From assembly GCA_964499575.1 (NCBI GenBank), contig CAZCLK010000009.1, positions 1 to 56,210 on the forward strand: 56,210 nt of DNA, written 5' to 3'. Positions 25,314 to 33,706 of this stretch are shown piece by piece. Numbering within the stretch: the first letter of the stretch is position 1; each line of letters begins with the position of its first letter. The DNA is from JAAYCT01 sp964499575 (GTDB taxonomy: Bacteria; Bacillota; Clostridia; Saccharofermentanales; Saccharofermentanaceae). The notes below the pieces were generated by a model. It saw only the letters and a program-made list of their open reading frames with translations. It had not been told where the DNA came from and did no database searches. The position numbers and the translations under genes were made by a program.

Positions 25314-26289
25314 AAAGCCTCCTTAAACGGGCGCGGGTCTCTGCAGGGGTCAATCCGGCCTGTTTGGCAGCCAGGATGATCCGGACGTTCCGGATCTCCG
25401 CTTCTTTTCCCAACCAAAAGGCGACCAGCGGTTCCGTGCCCAAGGCGATATATCGCACATGTTCCAGCATAATCATGATCCTGTCGTCGCACCAGCGCTC
25501 GAAGTCGGACGCCGACGAGGATAAAATCAGCGCTCCGTCCCGGTATCCGGTTGTTTCCAGATAAGAAAGAAGCGGTGAGACGCCCTCTGAGGCGCGTGCG
25601 ATCAGTTCGGCGCGATTCAAGGTGTCGCACGTTCCGATCGCGCGCTCGAGAAATTTCACATCCTTACCGATCCTTGCCGCTCGAAAAGCGGTCTTGATCG
25701 ACGTGACCGCACAGAAAAACTCCGTTAATCCGATAATCATTGGATCTCCGCCGCGCTTGGCGCACGCGAGGGTCTCGTCCAAAGCGATACGATCGGCGAG
25801 AATGTCAGATAACTGGCCGTCTCCGGTTTTTACGAGGATATCGTATATCTCCGCTCCGAGCGAGGAAAAAGGCTCGGGAAGAAGATCGAACTGCTTCTCG
25901 TTGATCGCTTTCTTCAGCGTTTCCGCGGAAAGCGTACACGGATAAACAAAATATGTCTCCGTCTGATAGTCGCTGAGGACGGACTTGATTCCGGCTTTCA
26001 GATTGTGGTAGTCATTTTTCATGATAAACGGATCGAAAAGCGACGGATCCGGGGCGACTTCAACCAAATAGTTCCAGGCGTCCAGAAGTTCGCGCGCGAG
26101 CATCGAGTTTTCGTCCGCAAACCCTGCCGGAAGCGGCCACCCCTTCGCCTCAAGCACAGCCATCGCCGACGATAAAGAAGGCGCCGATACCATCCGATCC
26201 AGATCGGATGCCTCGAGCGATTTCATTTGGCGCACACGCACCGCGGTCACCGCATAAGCGTATTCGGTTTCATCGGGTTTTCGAGCCAA
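25306..26289 (-). CDS. ntpC: V-type ATPase subunit C
   Basis: 327 residues; connects the rotor to the membrane ring. N-terminal YAYAVTAVRVRQMKSLE, SLFDPFIMKNDYHNLKAGIK and WLGKEAEIRNVRIILAAK segments fit subunit C. All-helical with no membrane span. Start MARKPDE; RBS GGAAGGGCATTAA-type, not strong. Confidence 0.92.
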   Translation of the reverse strand: MARKPDETEYAYAVTAVRVRQMKSLEASDLDRMVSAPSLSSAMAVLEAKGWPLPAGFADENSMLARELLDAWNYLVEVAPDPSLFDPFIMKNDYHNLKAGIKSVLSDYQTETYFVYPCTLSAETLKKAINEKQFDLLPEPFSSLGAEIYDILVKTGDGQLSDILADRIALDETLACAKRGGDPMIIGLTEFFCAVTSIKTAFRAARIGKDVKFLERAIGTCDTLNRAELIARASEGVSPLLSYLETTGYRDGALILSSSASDFERWCDDRIMIMLEHVRYIALGTEPLVAFWLGKEAEIRNVRIILAAKQAGLTPAETRARLRRLYV

Positions 26290-26331
26290 TTTAATGCCCT
26301 TCCGTTCCGTCCGGCTCCCGCCGGATCATGC

Positions 26332-26919
26332 TTAAGTGAATAAGTGCCGGTTGATAAGATCGCGAATCTCGTCGAGATGCTCATAGATAACGGCGTCCAC
26401 GGTGCCGTTGTACTCGATCGGTCCGCACTGTAAGATACAGCCCGCTTCAAAGTTTCCCGGCTGATCCGAAATCCGGATCCCGGAGGAAATATGCGACAGC
26501 CGCTTCGGGAAATCGTCTGAGATCGAAGCGAGATCGCGCGCGTTCAGGATGAGCACACAGTTGTCCGTCAGTTCGGAGGCATGTGACCGGACGAAACGCT
26601 CGATCATTTGCTCATTCTCCGAAGGAGACAGGGATACGGCCCGTTCCCTTGCCTGCCGGAGCACTTCGTCGATCAGCGCTACCCGCTCTTCCAGAATTCG
26701 CTTTTTGGATTCCGATTCCGAGGAAGACCGGCTCTTGGCGGCCAGTAGTTCCAGTGCGGCTTCTTCCGCTTTAAGAACAGAAGCGGCTTCTTGAGCGGCT
26801 TCTTCCCGCTTTCTGGCAAGAAATGCCTGAGCGTCGGCTTCCGCACGCGATATGCGTGTAGCGGACGCCGTTTGGGCATCACTGATAATTTGAGTCAGAA
26901 TTTGATCAAGGCCCGACAT
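26332..26919 (-). CDS. ntpE: V-type ATPase subunit E (peripheral stalk)
   Basis: 195 residues. The N-terminal half (~10-105) is a long Ala/Glu/Arg coiled coil, the C-terminal half a globular domain ending GTVDAVIYEHLDEIRDLINR, typical for stator subunit E. It is expected to pair with the coiled-coil protein at the head of the operon. Confidence 0.9.
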   Translation of the reverse strand: MSGLDQILTQIISDAQTASATRISRAEADAQAFLARKREEAAQEAASVLKAEEAALELLAAKSRSSSESESKKRILEERVALIDEVLRQARERAVSLSPSENEQMIERFVRSHASELTDNCVLILNARDLASISDDFPKRLSHISSGIRISDQPGNFEAGCILQCGPIEYNGTVDAVIYEHLDEIRDLINRHLFT

Positions 26920-26943
26920 ATCAATCTCCGATCGTTAAGCAGA

Positions 26944-27441
26944 TTATTTGCCGGCCGCGGCTGCGATCGCCGGGATGTTCATCACCATCAGAAGGGAGGC
27001 GATGAAGCAAATCAGCGCATAGAATTCAACCAGTGTGGCCGAGATGATTGCCTTGGTCGAGTCCGAAAACTTCTTTGCGACAATCGTTACGCCGGAAACG
27101 GCGACGCGCGCCTGATAGATCGCCGAGGTATAACCGCCGATGGCGACCGGAAGACAGGCGAACAGATAAAGAAGACCGGTTCTGAAGGTCAGAACGGGAA
27201 TGTCTCCTCCGAGAAGTCCGACGTTCAACATGACCATGACGGTAACAACAAGGCCGTACAAGCCTTGCGTGCCCGGCAGAAGGGAGAGGATCAACAACTT
27301 GGAGAACTTGCTCGGGTCGTCGATGACGACGGGCGCAGATGCCTCTCCGACCATTCCGACACCCTTCGCGGAACCGAAGCTGGCCAAAGTAACGGCCAAT
27401 GCCGCGCCGACCACCGCAAGAATGATACCCAGATAATCCAT
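26944..27441 (-). CDS. ntpK: V-type ATPase subunit K (membrane rotor ring, Na+-type ligands)
   Basis: 165 residues, two fused hairpins (four membrane helices). Residues matching the E. hirae NtpK sodium site are all present: Leu55, Thr58 and Gln59 in LLPGTQGLYG, Gln110 in SAIYQARVAVSG, and Glu139 in ATLVEFYAL; the Tyr62 lid also matches. The first hairpin carries no acidic residue, so one ion per four-helix unit, as in NtpK. From known structures this predicts Na+ rather than H+ coupling. Confidence 0.95.
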   Translation of the reverse strand: MDYLGIILAVVGAALAVTLASFGSAKGVGMVGEASAPVVIDDPSKFSKLLILSLLPGTQGLYGLVVTVMVMLNVGLLGGDIPVLTFRTGLLYLFACLPVAIGGYTSAIYQARVAVSGVTIVAKKFSDSTKAIISATLVEFYALICFIASLLMVMNIPAIAAAAGK

Positions 27442-29475
27442 TTACTTTTCCTCCTTGAATTTGTAATGCTTGGTTTTGACTGAAAAAGGTGAAAAGGCTT
27501 TGCCGCCGCCTTCATAGAATTTTCCGAAAAATTCGACGTACTGAAGTCGGTTGGTATGTACATAAGCGCCGAGCGCGCTGATGCCGAGGTTGACCGCATG
27601 CCCGAATATAAACACGGGTATGAAGATGAGCAGCCGGATGATACCGCTGCCGAGGACCGTTCCGATTGTGTTGAAGACCTGCCCTACGATGCCGGTTACG
27701 AGTCCGAGTGCCATCAAACGCGAGTACGAAAGCGTATCGCTGAAATAGCCGGATATCCCGTAAAGGCTTCCGAGGCCGCCCAGGATCTTCCCGGGAATCG
27801 ACGGGCTGGAACGCCCTTGGGTCAGAAGCAGCATGACCGCCCCCGCGATGGCGACCCAGGGCCCGATTTTATCAAAAGGAATACCGGTCGGGATCGCCAT
27901 GTTGACGATCAGCATCCCCAAGCCCGCAAAGACCACCCACCAGGATCCGACATCGAAGATCGCTCCGAACTTGTCGCCGTGTTTCCACATGTTGACGAAT
28001 TTAAGGACCAAACCGGCCATCAGGTGGATAAAACCGAGAATCAGACTCAAGATAAGCATCTCAAGTGGCTTCTCGACCGGATTGAACCAGAGAGCGTCGA
28101 GGGATACATCCGCATTGAAGAAACCGGTGCCCACGGCATTGACCACGTTTCCGAAGAAACTCCCGAAAAGAAAGCCCCAGAGCGTCGCCGATAGACCGCA
28201 GTAGAAAAATTTGAACATGTTCTTGCGCGTCGCGCCCTCGGGCTTCAGACGGACGATGATAAAAAGGGTAGCCAGCGCCATGACCAGACCGTACCCGGCG
28301 TCCGAAAGCATGATCCCGAAGAAGAGATAATAGAAGAAACTCATCACCGGATTCGGGTCGATATCGGCGCTTGTCGGAGGACTATAAGATTGGACGATAT
28401 CCTCGACGGGAGACACAAGAATATTGTTCTTAAATTCCCCGGGAACCGCCTCGCCCCCGATCGGATCGCGAAGTTCGACCGCGACCGTATATTTGTTTTG
28501 AAGCTTGGTAACGAGGTGCTCCGACGCTTCCGCGGGAAGAAAACCTTCCAGAACGACCGTTTTACCGGAAAAAAACAGGCGGCCGAGGACCTCGTACTTA
28601 TCGCGCCGCATGAGCAGATAGTCGGAGAGAAATTGAAGCCCATGAAGATCCGGCTCATGTGCCGCGATCTTTTGTTTGGCTTCGGAAACCGCTTTTTCGG
28701 CTTCCGCGATGCGCTTAGAAAGACGCGCGATCCGTTGCGCCGGAGGATGCTTTGTCGGGTCCGAAGGGAGAATGAAGCCGATCTTGCGTAAAGTCTCCTC
28801 GACTATGGACTTATCGTCGCGGTGACAAAAAACCACAAGACAGGTCAATTCCTTACTTGTAGAAACAATTTCGATCTCGTTCGCCGGAAAAGGAGGTAAC
28901 GGATCGGCATCGCTTGAAAGCGGAGCGCCCGCCGCATAAGCCGTCAGAAGAGATTTTTCAATAGATACCTCAGTATGCGCGCCCTGGATCGATCCGATCA
29001 GGCATGCGACATGCGCGCTCCCCTCGTACATCATGGGAATATCCAGATTCTCCCAAGGCAGAACGTGGTCCAGTTGATGGGTGACGTGCATGATCGCCGG
29101 GGTCTCGGTATTGATCGTCCGCATCAGCCTGTCAATTTCGTACGCGACTTTAAGAGATTGATCGACGTCATCCGCCTTCGCGACAAACTCGTCCAGCGTC
29201 AGTTCCTTGCGACCGGAAAGCCCTGCCAGCATGGAGTTTTTCACGTGCGCCTGCTCCTGGATCGCGGTTATGGCGCCGCGAACCATCTCGAGGTTTCTGT
29301 CGAGTTGCGCAAGACTTGCCGAGGTCGGAATCATCGAAAGGCCTGAATCGGGATCCGGTTCATGCTCGGGTTCGGTCAAATCGACAATCCCTTCGCGCTG
29401 AAGCATCTCGACCACCTTCTTGGCGTCGCGCTGCATCGCGACGATCTCTATGTGCTTCATCGGCACGATCGCCAT
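27442..29475 (-). CDS. ntpI: V-type ATPase subunit I (membrane stator)
   Basis: 677 residues. Large cytosolic N-terminal domain with coiled coils (e.g. RIARLSKRIAEAEKAVSEAK), then ~7-8 membrane helices from residue ~375, starting at the conserved NPVMSFFYYLFFGIMLSDAGYG. Later segments include DTLSYSRLMALGLVTGIVGQ, which holds the functional Arg, and FGHAVNLGISALGAYVHTNR. All family blocks are intact. Its stop abuts the ntpK start. Confidence 0.96.
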   Translation of the reverse strand: MAIVPMKHIEIVAMQRDAKKVVEMLQREGIVDLTEPEHEPDPDSGLSMIPTSASLAQLDRNLEMVRGAITAIQEQAHVKNSMLAGLSGRKELTLDEFVAKADDVDQSLKVAYEIDRLMRTINTETPAIMHVTHQLDHVLPWENLDIPMMYEGSAHVACLIGSIQGAHTEVSIEKSLLTAYAAGAPLSSDADPLPPFPANEIEIVSTSKELTCLVVFCHRDDKSIVEETLRKIGFILPSDPTKHPPAQRIARLSKRIAEAEKAVSEAKQKIAAHEPDLHGLQFLSDYLLMRRDKYEVLGRLFFSGKTVVLEGFLPAEASEHLVTKLQNKYTVAVELRDPIGGEAVPGEFKNNILVSPVEDIVQSYSPPTSADIDPNPVMSFFYYLFFGIMLSDAGYGLVMALATLFIIVRLKPEGATRKNMFKFFYCGLSATLWGFLFGSFFGNVVNAVGTGFFNADVSLDALWFNPVEKPLEMLILSLILGFIHLMAGLVLKFVNMWKHGDKFGAIFDVGSWWVVFAGLGMLIVNMAIPTGIPFDKIGPWVAIAGAVMLLLTQGRSSPSIPGKILGGLGSLYGISGYFSDTLSYSRLMALGLVTGIVGQVFNTIGTVLGSGIIRLLIFIPVFIFGHAVNLGISALGAYVHTNRLQYVEFFGKFYEGGGKAFSPFSVKTKHYKFKEEK

Positions 29476-29480
29476 GTTCT

Positions 29481-29798
29481 CTATTCCTTCCCGATAATAA
29501 AATCAACAGTCCGGGCGACGACCGAATCGATGCCGGGGGTCGCTTTCGCGCGTAAAGATCTTGCGCTTTCCTCCGCGTGTGCTCTTACGGAGGCGAGATG
29601 TTTTCCGTCGCTTTCCAGAAAATCGGCACGAAGCCGGCGAGCCTTGTCCTCAGCTTCACGCAAAGTGTTTTCGCGGTCTTTGACTGCTTGCTCGCGGGCA
29701 CGATCCATAACGGCGTCCGCCTGAACGCGGGCGTCCTTTTCGATCTGAGCGGCCTTCTGTTCGGCTTCGAGAATTTTGTTGATCTGATCGGATGCCAT
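29481..29798 (-). CDS. V-type ATPase G/H-like coiled-coil stator subunit
   Basis: 105 residues, almost entirely an Ala/Arg/Glu/Lys coiled coil (MASDQINKILEAEQKAAQIE...) with a hydrophobic tail SVVARTVDFIIGKE. This matches subunit G/H (NtpG in another position, or AhaH), the partner of subunit E in the peripheral stalk. First gene of the operon; start after GGAGGTT. The name ntpG or ahaH cannot be decided by eye. Confidence 0.85.
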   Translation of the reverse strand: MASDQINKILEAEQKAAQIEKDARVQADAVMDRAREQAVKDRENTLREAEDKARRLRADFLESDGKHLASVRAHAEESARSLRAKATPGIDSVVARTVDFIIGKE

Positions 29799-29856
29799 AT
29801 AACCTCCGGAAGCGCTTTCGGCGCAAAAAAGACAGCCCTTACAGGCATCTCAAAGT

Positions 29857-29885
29857 ATTATCACACGCCGGATAATTTTATTCAA
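29857..29885 (-). promoter_or_regulatory. Predicted V-ATPase operon promoter
   Basis: On the minus strand: -35 TTGAAT (29880-29885), 17-bp spacer, -10 GATAAT (29857-29862). It lies ~60 bp before the first operon gene and points away from the gntR promoter. Confidence 0.6.
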
Positions 29886-29966
29886 GGCGTATTCGGGTCA
29901 AAAGGCCGATCAAGATGCCCGAAAAGCGATTCATTTCGTGCGATGCGACGATGAAAGGGACCGCGA

Positions 29967-30034
29967 TTGACAGAAAGACACATAAAGTGTATTATTCGGA
30001 TAATACAAAGTGTATGAGCGCGACAATACACTTT
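29967..30034 (+). promoter_or_regulatory. gntR promoter with palindromic operators
   Basis: -35 TTGACA (29967-29972), 17-bp spacer, -10 TATTAT (29990-29995). The -10 lies inside a palindrome, GTATTAT-4-ATAATAC (29989-30006). Directly downstream a second inverted repeat pairs AAAGTGTAT (30007-30015) with ATACACTTT (30026-30034). The half-site AAGTGTAT occurs three times. I infer autoregulation by the GntR-type protein encoded next, since this placement would block initiation. Confidence 0.75.
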
Positions 30035-30108
30035 TCGAGGCTTTATCGGGGTAGGCTCACACAAATGCTACGACGACAGCCGCTCAGTGACCCGGTCGGA
30101 GGACAGGC

Positions 30109-30471
30109 ATGGAGTTTGACGAACACATCCCCATATACCTTCAGATCGTTGAATACGTGAAGATACTGATTATCACCGGCGCCGCGAAGCCCGGAGACAA
30201 AATCCCCGCGGTACGCGAGATGGCGGGCGAACTCGGAATCAACCCCAACACAGTCCAGAAGGCGTACGGTGCGCTCGAGGAAGAGGGGATCATCAAAGGG
30301 GAGAGAGGCTCCGGAAATTACATTACGGAGGATGAAGGTGTTATTCAAATGATCCGGGAGGAGTTGAGCGGGGATATCACCGATAAGTACATTCGAAAAA
30401 TGAGAAGCTACGGATTTGACCGGGCGCAAATCATTCGGATTCTTTCGGAAACAACGGAGTCTTTACGGTAA
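30109..30471 (+). CDS. GntR-family transcriptional regulator, YtrA type
   Basis: 120 residues. Winged helix-turn-helix at the N terminus: IPIYLQIVEYVKILIITGAA, PAVREMAGELGINPNTVQKA, YGALEEEGIIKGERGSGNYI. The short C-terminal part (~45 residues) without a ligand domain marks the YtrA subfamily, which usually represses a linked ABC transporter operon in Bacillota. The downstream ATPase/permease pair fits. ATG after CGGAGGACAGGC. Confidence 0.93.
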   Translation: MEFDEHIPIYLQIVEYVKILIITGAAKPGDKIPAVREMAGELGINPNTVQKAYGALEEEGIIKGERGSGNYITEDEGVIQMIREELSGDITDKYIRKMRSYGFDRAQIIRILSETTESLR

Positions 30472-30564
30472 ATTGACAGCGGAAGTATAATAGGCGGTGT
30501 ATTCATTCGGATTCAAATGTGCGCGATCGCGTCATTTTAAAACATACGGAAAGAGGTAATGAAC

Positions 30565-31290
30565 ATGCTTCAGATCCAAAATTTGACCAAGACTTATCCC
30601 GGGGGCAAAACCGCGGTCAAAAACCTCAGCCTGACGGTGGAGAACGGAGATTTGTACGGCTTCATCGGGCACAACGGTGCGGGCAAGACCACGACGATCA
30701 AATCCGTAGTCGGTCTCCTGCCTTTCGATTCGGGAAGCATCGCGATCGACGGGCACTCCGTCACCGCGGAGCCGCTTCTTTGTAAATCCATGATCGCCTA
30801 TATTCCGGATACACCGGAGCTTTATGATACGCTTACAGGAAACCAGTATCTGAACTTTATCGCGGACGTCTATAAAGTCTCCAAGGAGGACAGGGCTCAG
30901 AGGATCGAAAAGTACTCGGGGATGCTCGAAATTACCGGGGATCTGAATGATCAGATCGCGTCATTTTCGCACGGCATGAAGCAAAAACTCTCCTTCATCG
31001 CGGCGTTTGTGCACGAGCCGAAACTTCTGATTCTGGACGAGCCGTTTGTCGGACTGGATCCGCGCGCGGCGTTCTCCGTGAAAACAGTGATGAAAGAATT
31101 TTGCGACCAAGGCAACGCGATTTTTTTCTCGACGCATGTTTTGGAAGTCGCCGAAAAGCTCTGCAACAAGATTGCGATCATCAAGAACGGCGAGCTGATC
31201 GAAAGCGGATACACGGAGACGGTCAAGGGAAACCAGTCGCTGGAAGAAGTGTTTCTTGAATTGACCGATAAGGAGAGGGAAGACAAATGA
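30565..31290 (+). CDS. ABC transporter ATP-binding protein
   Basis: About 241 residues. Walker A GHNGAGKTT, signature FSHGMKQKL, Walker B LLILDEPFVGLDP, switch FFSTHVLEVAE. The SHGMKQ signature is common in DRA/YtrB-like and CcmA-like ATPases paired with large integral exporters. I chose the ATG at 30565, nine bases after AAAGAGG, over the ATG at 30559. Overlaps the permease start by ATGA. Probably controlled by the upstream GntR protein; substrate unknown. Confidence 0.92.
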   Translation: MLQIQNLTKTYPGGKTAVKNLSLTVENGDLYGFIGHNGAGKTTTIKSVVGLLPFDSGSIAIDGHSVTAEPLLCKSMIAYIPDTPELYDTLTGNQYLNFIADVYKVSKEDRAQRIEKYSGMLEITGDLNDQIASFSHGMKQKLSFIAAFVHEPKLLILDEPFVGLDPRAAFSVKTVMKEFCDQGNAIFFSTHVLEVAEKLCNKIAIIKNGELIESGYTETVKGNQSLEEVFLELTDKEREDK

Positions 31291-32882
31291 GCGCGTTATG
31301 GTCTCTTGTCCGTGTTAATTTTCTGATTTTTGTCGGAGCGCTTCAAAAAAAGAAAAAAGGTCGTTACGTGGGCGCTGCGCTCATGATCCTATTTTTTCTG
31401 ATTTTTTTCGGCGGATCGATGTCGATCCAGGCGGTCGCGACGGCGTACCAACTGGTCATCGTGTATCATCTTCCGAGCTATGCGATTTTTATGGGTCTAA
31501 CGACGGCGCTCGCGATGAGCATGCTGTTCGGACTGATGCGGGCTACGACATCCCCGACAGCGAAGGACGCCGATCTTCTTCTGTCGATGCCCCTTCGCAA
31601 GAGCACGGTGGTCCTTTCGAAAATCATGACCCAGTACCTTTTCGACGCGCCGCTTCTGATCATCATGCTTCTGCCGACGATCATCGCGACTTTCGCGTTC
31701 GGCGGGCTGACCGTCTTCGGGCTTCTGCGCGGAATTCTGTTGGTGATCCTCATTCCGATCCTTTCGCTGACCATATCGCTTCTTTTCGGTTACTTGTTTT
31801 CGTTTATCCGGGAGCGTGTTCCGGGCGGAAGTCTGATCCTGATCGCGATCACAATGGCGATCCTTATGGGCTATATTGTCCTCAACATGCAAATGAATAC
31901 GATGTTCCTCATGGCGGCCGAGTCCGGCGTACAGCGAACGACTGCGATCATCGAAAAGGTCCTGCCGATTAAGCATGCGACGTATTTTGTGACCGACGGC
32001 GGGTTGGTGAATACTCTCGGGACTCTCGCCGTGATCTTTGCGCCGTTTGCCATCGCGGTCATCCTGTTCGCGTCCCGGTACGGACGGGGCACGTATCACA
32101 GAAAGAGCAGAAATCATCACCTCTCGTTCCGTGTCCGGCCGCTCGGCAGTACATTATTGATCCTCGAGGGGAAAAAGTACTTTTCGAGTACTCTGTATGT
32201 CTTTAACACTGCGTTCGGGACTGTGATGATGGTCGCGGCTACCGTTGCCATCCTGGTCATGGGTCCGGATAAAATCATGTCGTTTTTGAGCTCGGACGGA
32301 GACCTTCCGATCCGAATGAGTATGCCGGAGCTTGGCGGGGTAATCGCGATCGCGTTTTCGTTTATGGCGGCAATGACGATCACCACGGCGGCGACGATTT
32401 CCCTTGAGGGCAAAAAATTCTGGATATTGCGATCGCTTCCGATCCGCTCCGGAGAGATTCTCACCGCAAAACTCGCGTTGAGTATTTTACTGTTTGTTCC
32501 GATTCAGCTGATCTGTTCTTTTCTGGTGGCGATACGAATCGGGCTGGACCCGGTGAACGGCATTGCACTGGCATTGGTGCCGGCCTCCCTGAACATGGCA
32601 GCCGCCGGAGCCGGCTTGCTGAGTAATCTTCTGATTCCGAAAATGGATTGGCGCAATGAAGCGGAAGTTGTCAAACAAAGCATGTCCGTCCTTCTGACGG
32701 TTTTTATCGGTTTCGGGTTTGTTGCCGTACCCATCGTATTGTATATTTTCGTGTTTTCCCGATTCGGCGGGATTTCTGCCGCGGCATTTGCGGTCACCGG
32801 TATATTCCTGCTGCTGTTCGCGGCGGAATATCTGATCCTGACTACCGCCGGAAGAAAAATGTACGAACGGATCAACGCGTAA
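31287..32882 (+). CDS. ABC transporter permease, large membrane protein
   Basis: 531 residues with about twelve hydrophobic segments (for example near 25-50, 60-80, 115-165, 175-200, 235-260, 310-335, 355-380, 405-445, 475-500, 505-525). It has the feature set of ABC-2-like permeases of ~550 residues: SPTAKDADLLLSMPLRKSTV after the second helices and LEGKKFWILRSLPIRSGEIL later. Both halves carry a 'SMPxRxxxxxxxK' motif, suggesting internal duplication. Coupled to the ATPase gene. Confidence 0.85.
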   Translation: MSALWSLVRVNFLIFVGALQKKKKGRYVGAALMILFFLIFFGGSMSIQAVATAYQLVIVYHLPSYAIFMGLTTALAMSMLFGLMRATTSPTAKDADLLLSMPLRKSTVVLSKIMTQYLFDAPLLIIMLLPTIIATFAFGGLTVFGLLRGILLVILIPILSLTISLLFGYLFSFIRERVPGGSLILIAITMAILMGYIVLNMQMNTMFLMAAESGVQRTTAIIEKVLPIKHATYFVTDGGLVNTLGTLAVIFAPFAIAVILFASRYGRGTYHRKSRNHHLSFRVRPLGSTLLILEGKKYFSSTLYVFNTAFGTVMMVAATVAILVMGPDKIMSFLSSDGDLPIRMSMPELGGVIAIAFSFMAAMTITTAATISLEGKKFWILRSLPIRSGEILTAKLALSILLFVPIQLICSFLVAIRIGLDPVNGIALALVPASLNMAAAGAGLLSNLLIPKMDWRNEAEVVKQSMSVLLTVFIGFGFVAVPIVLYIFVFSRFGGISAAAFAVTGIFLLLFAAEYLILTTAGRKMYERINA

Positions 32883-32907
32883 GTCGGATTTTTCCGCGGG
32901 AGGAAAC

Positions 32908-33675
32908 ATGGCTTTATTTTTCGGATCGCGTAACCGGCGGGAGGGATTGGACGGTCCGGTTTTTACCAAGCCCTTTTCCGGCGCTGAAGACGCTATCCGG
33001 GCACTGTCGGAGAAACTGGATGCCGCCCCGCCGCAAACCAAGTCTATTTTTCGGGACGCGATCGAGTCGATTCGCGAAAAGGTTCGCCGCCGAAAAAGCG
33101 TGGTCGAGGCTCTGGTCGAAAGCGCGCAACCGGTACTCATTCTTTTTGACGTCAACGTAAGCGGTAAGGCCGGATCGTCGAGAATTGACTTTGTCGCGCT
33201 CGGGCCCTCGTATATTCTGGCGATCCGGGTGTCGGACCTGCGCGCAGAAGACGCGCGTGCCGAGCCGGAGGATTTCGGCCCCAAAGCCCCGTATCCGGGG
33301 GTCATCGACAGCGAGGAGAACGCAAAGATATTATTGGAGGCGCTCCGTGAATCCGGGCATCTGTCCGGAAAAATACAACGCAACGTGTGGCCGGTGCTTA
33401 TTTTGTCTGACGAAGAGGACCGGGAGCGGGGAAATACCGGCGGATCCTTTTCGAGCGAATTCAGTCGCGTCTTTCCGGACATCCGGAGCGCGCAGGTCAT
33501 CTCCTGCCGCGAGCTTGCAGGGTTAATGGAAGCGCTCGGCGGCCCCGAGTACGCCTCTGCGGATATATCGGCAAAAAAATTGAACGCGATGAGCACATTT
33601 TTGATAAACTATGATGAAGAGGTAACGACTTGCCCGGCTTCGTACCGGACGCAGAAGAAACCGCTCCTTCAATAA
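32908..33675 (+). CDS. NERD-like hypothetical protein
   Basis: 255 residues, no membrane segment. The middle, PVLILFDVNVSG then SRIDFVALGPSYILAIRV, resembles the NERD (nuclease-related) core pattern in which a beta strand, an Asp-containing 'ID-h-h-h-GP' strand and a third strand follow. The usual Glu-x-Lys of the third strand is replaced by Ala-Ile-Arg, so any nuclease activity is doubtful. 25 bp after the permease with GGGAGGAAAC before the ATG, so likely the last gene of that operon. Low certainty on family. Confidence 0.55.
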   Translation: MALFFGSRNRREGLDGPVFTKPFSGAEDAIRALSEKLDAAPPQTKSIFRDAIESIREKVRRRKSVVEALVESAQPVLILFDVNVSGKAGSSRIDFVALGPSYILAIRVSDLRAEDARAEPEDFGPKAPYPGVIDSEENAKILLEALRESGHLSGKIQRNVWPVLILSDEEDRERGNTGGSFSSEFSRVFPDIRSAQVISCRELAGLMEALGGPEYASADISAKKLNAMSTFLINYDEEVTTCPASYRTQKKPLLQ

Positions 33676-33706
33676 CGGAGCGGAAAGATAATGGGGAGGA
33701 TCGATC

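Noticed and set aside
33661..33683. Hairpin CCGCTCC/GGAGCGG as terminator of the NERD-like gene
   Set aside because: It overlaps the stop codon and is not followed by a T run, so termination is not supported.
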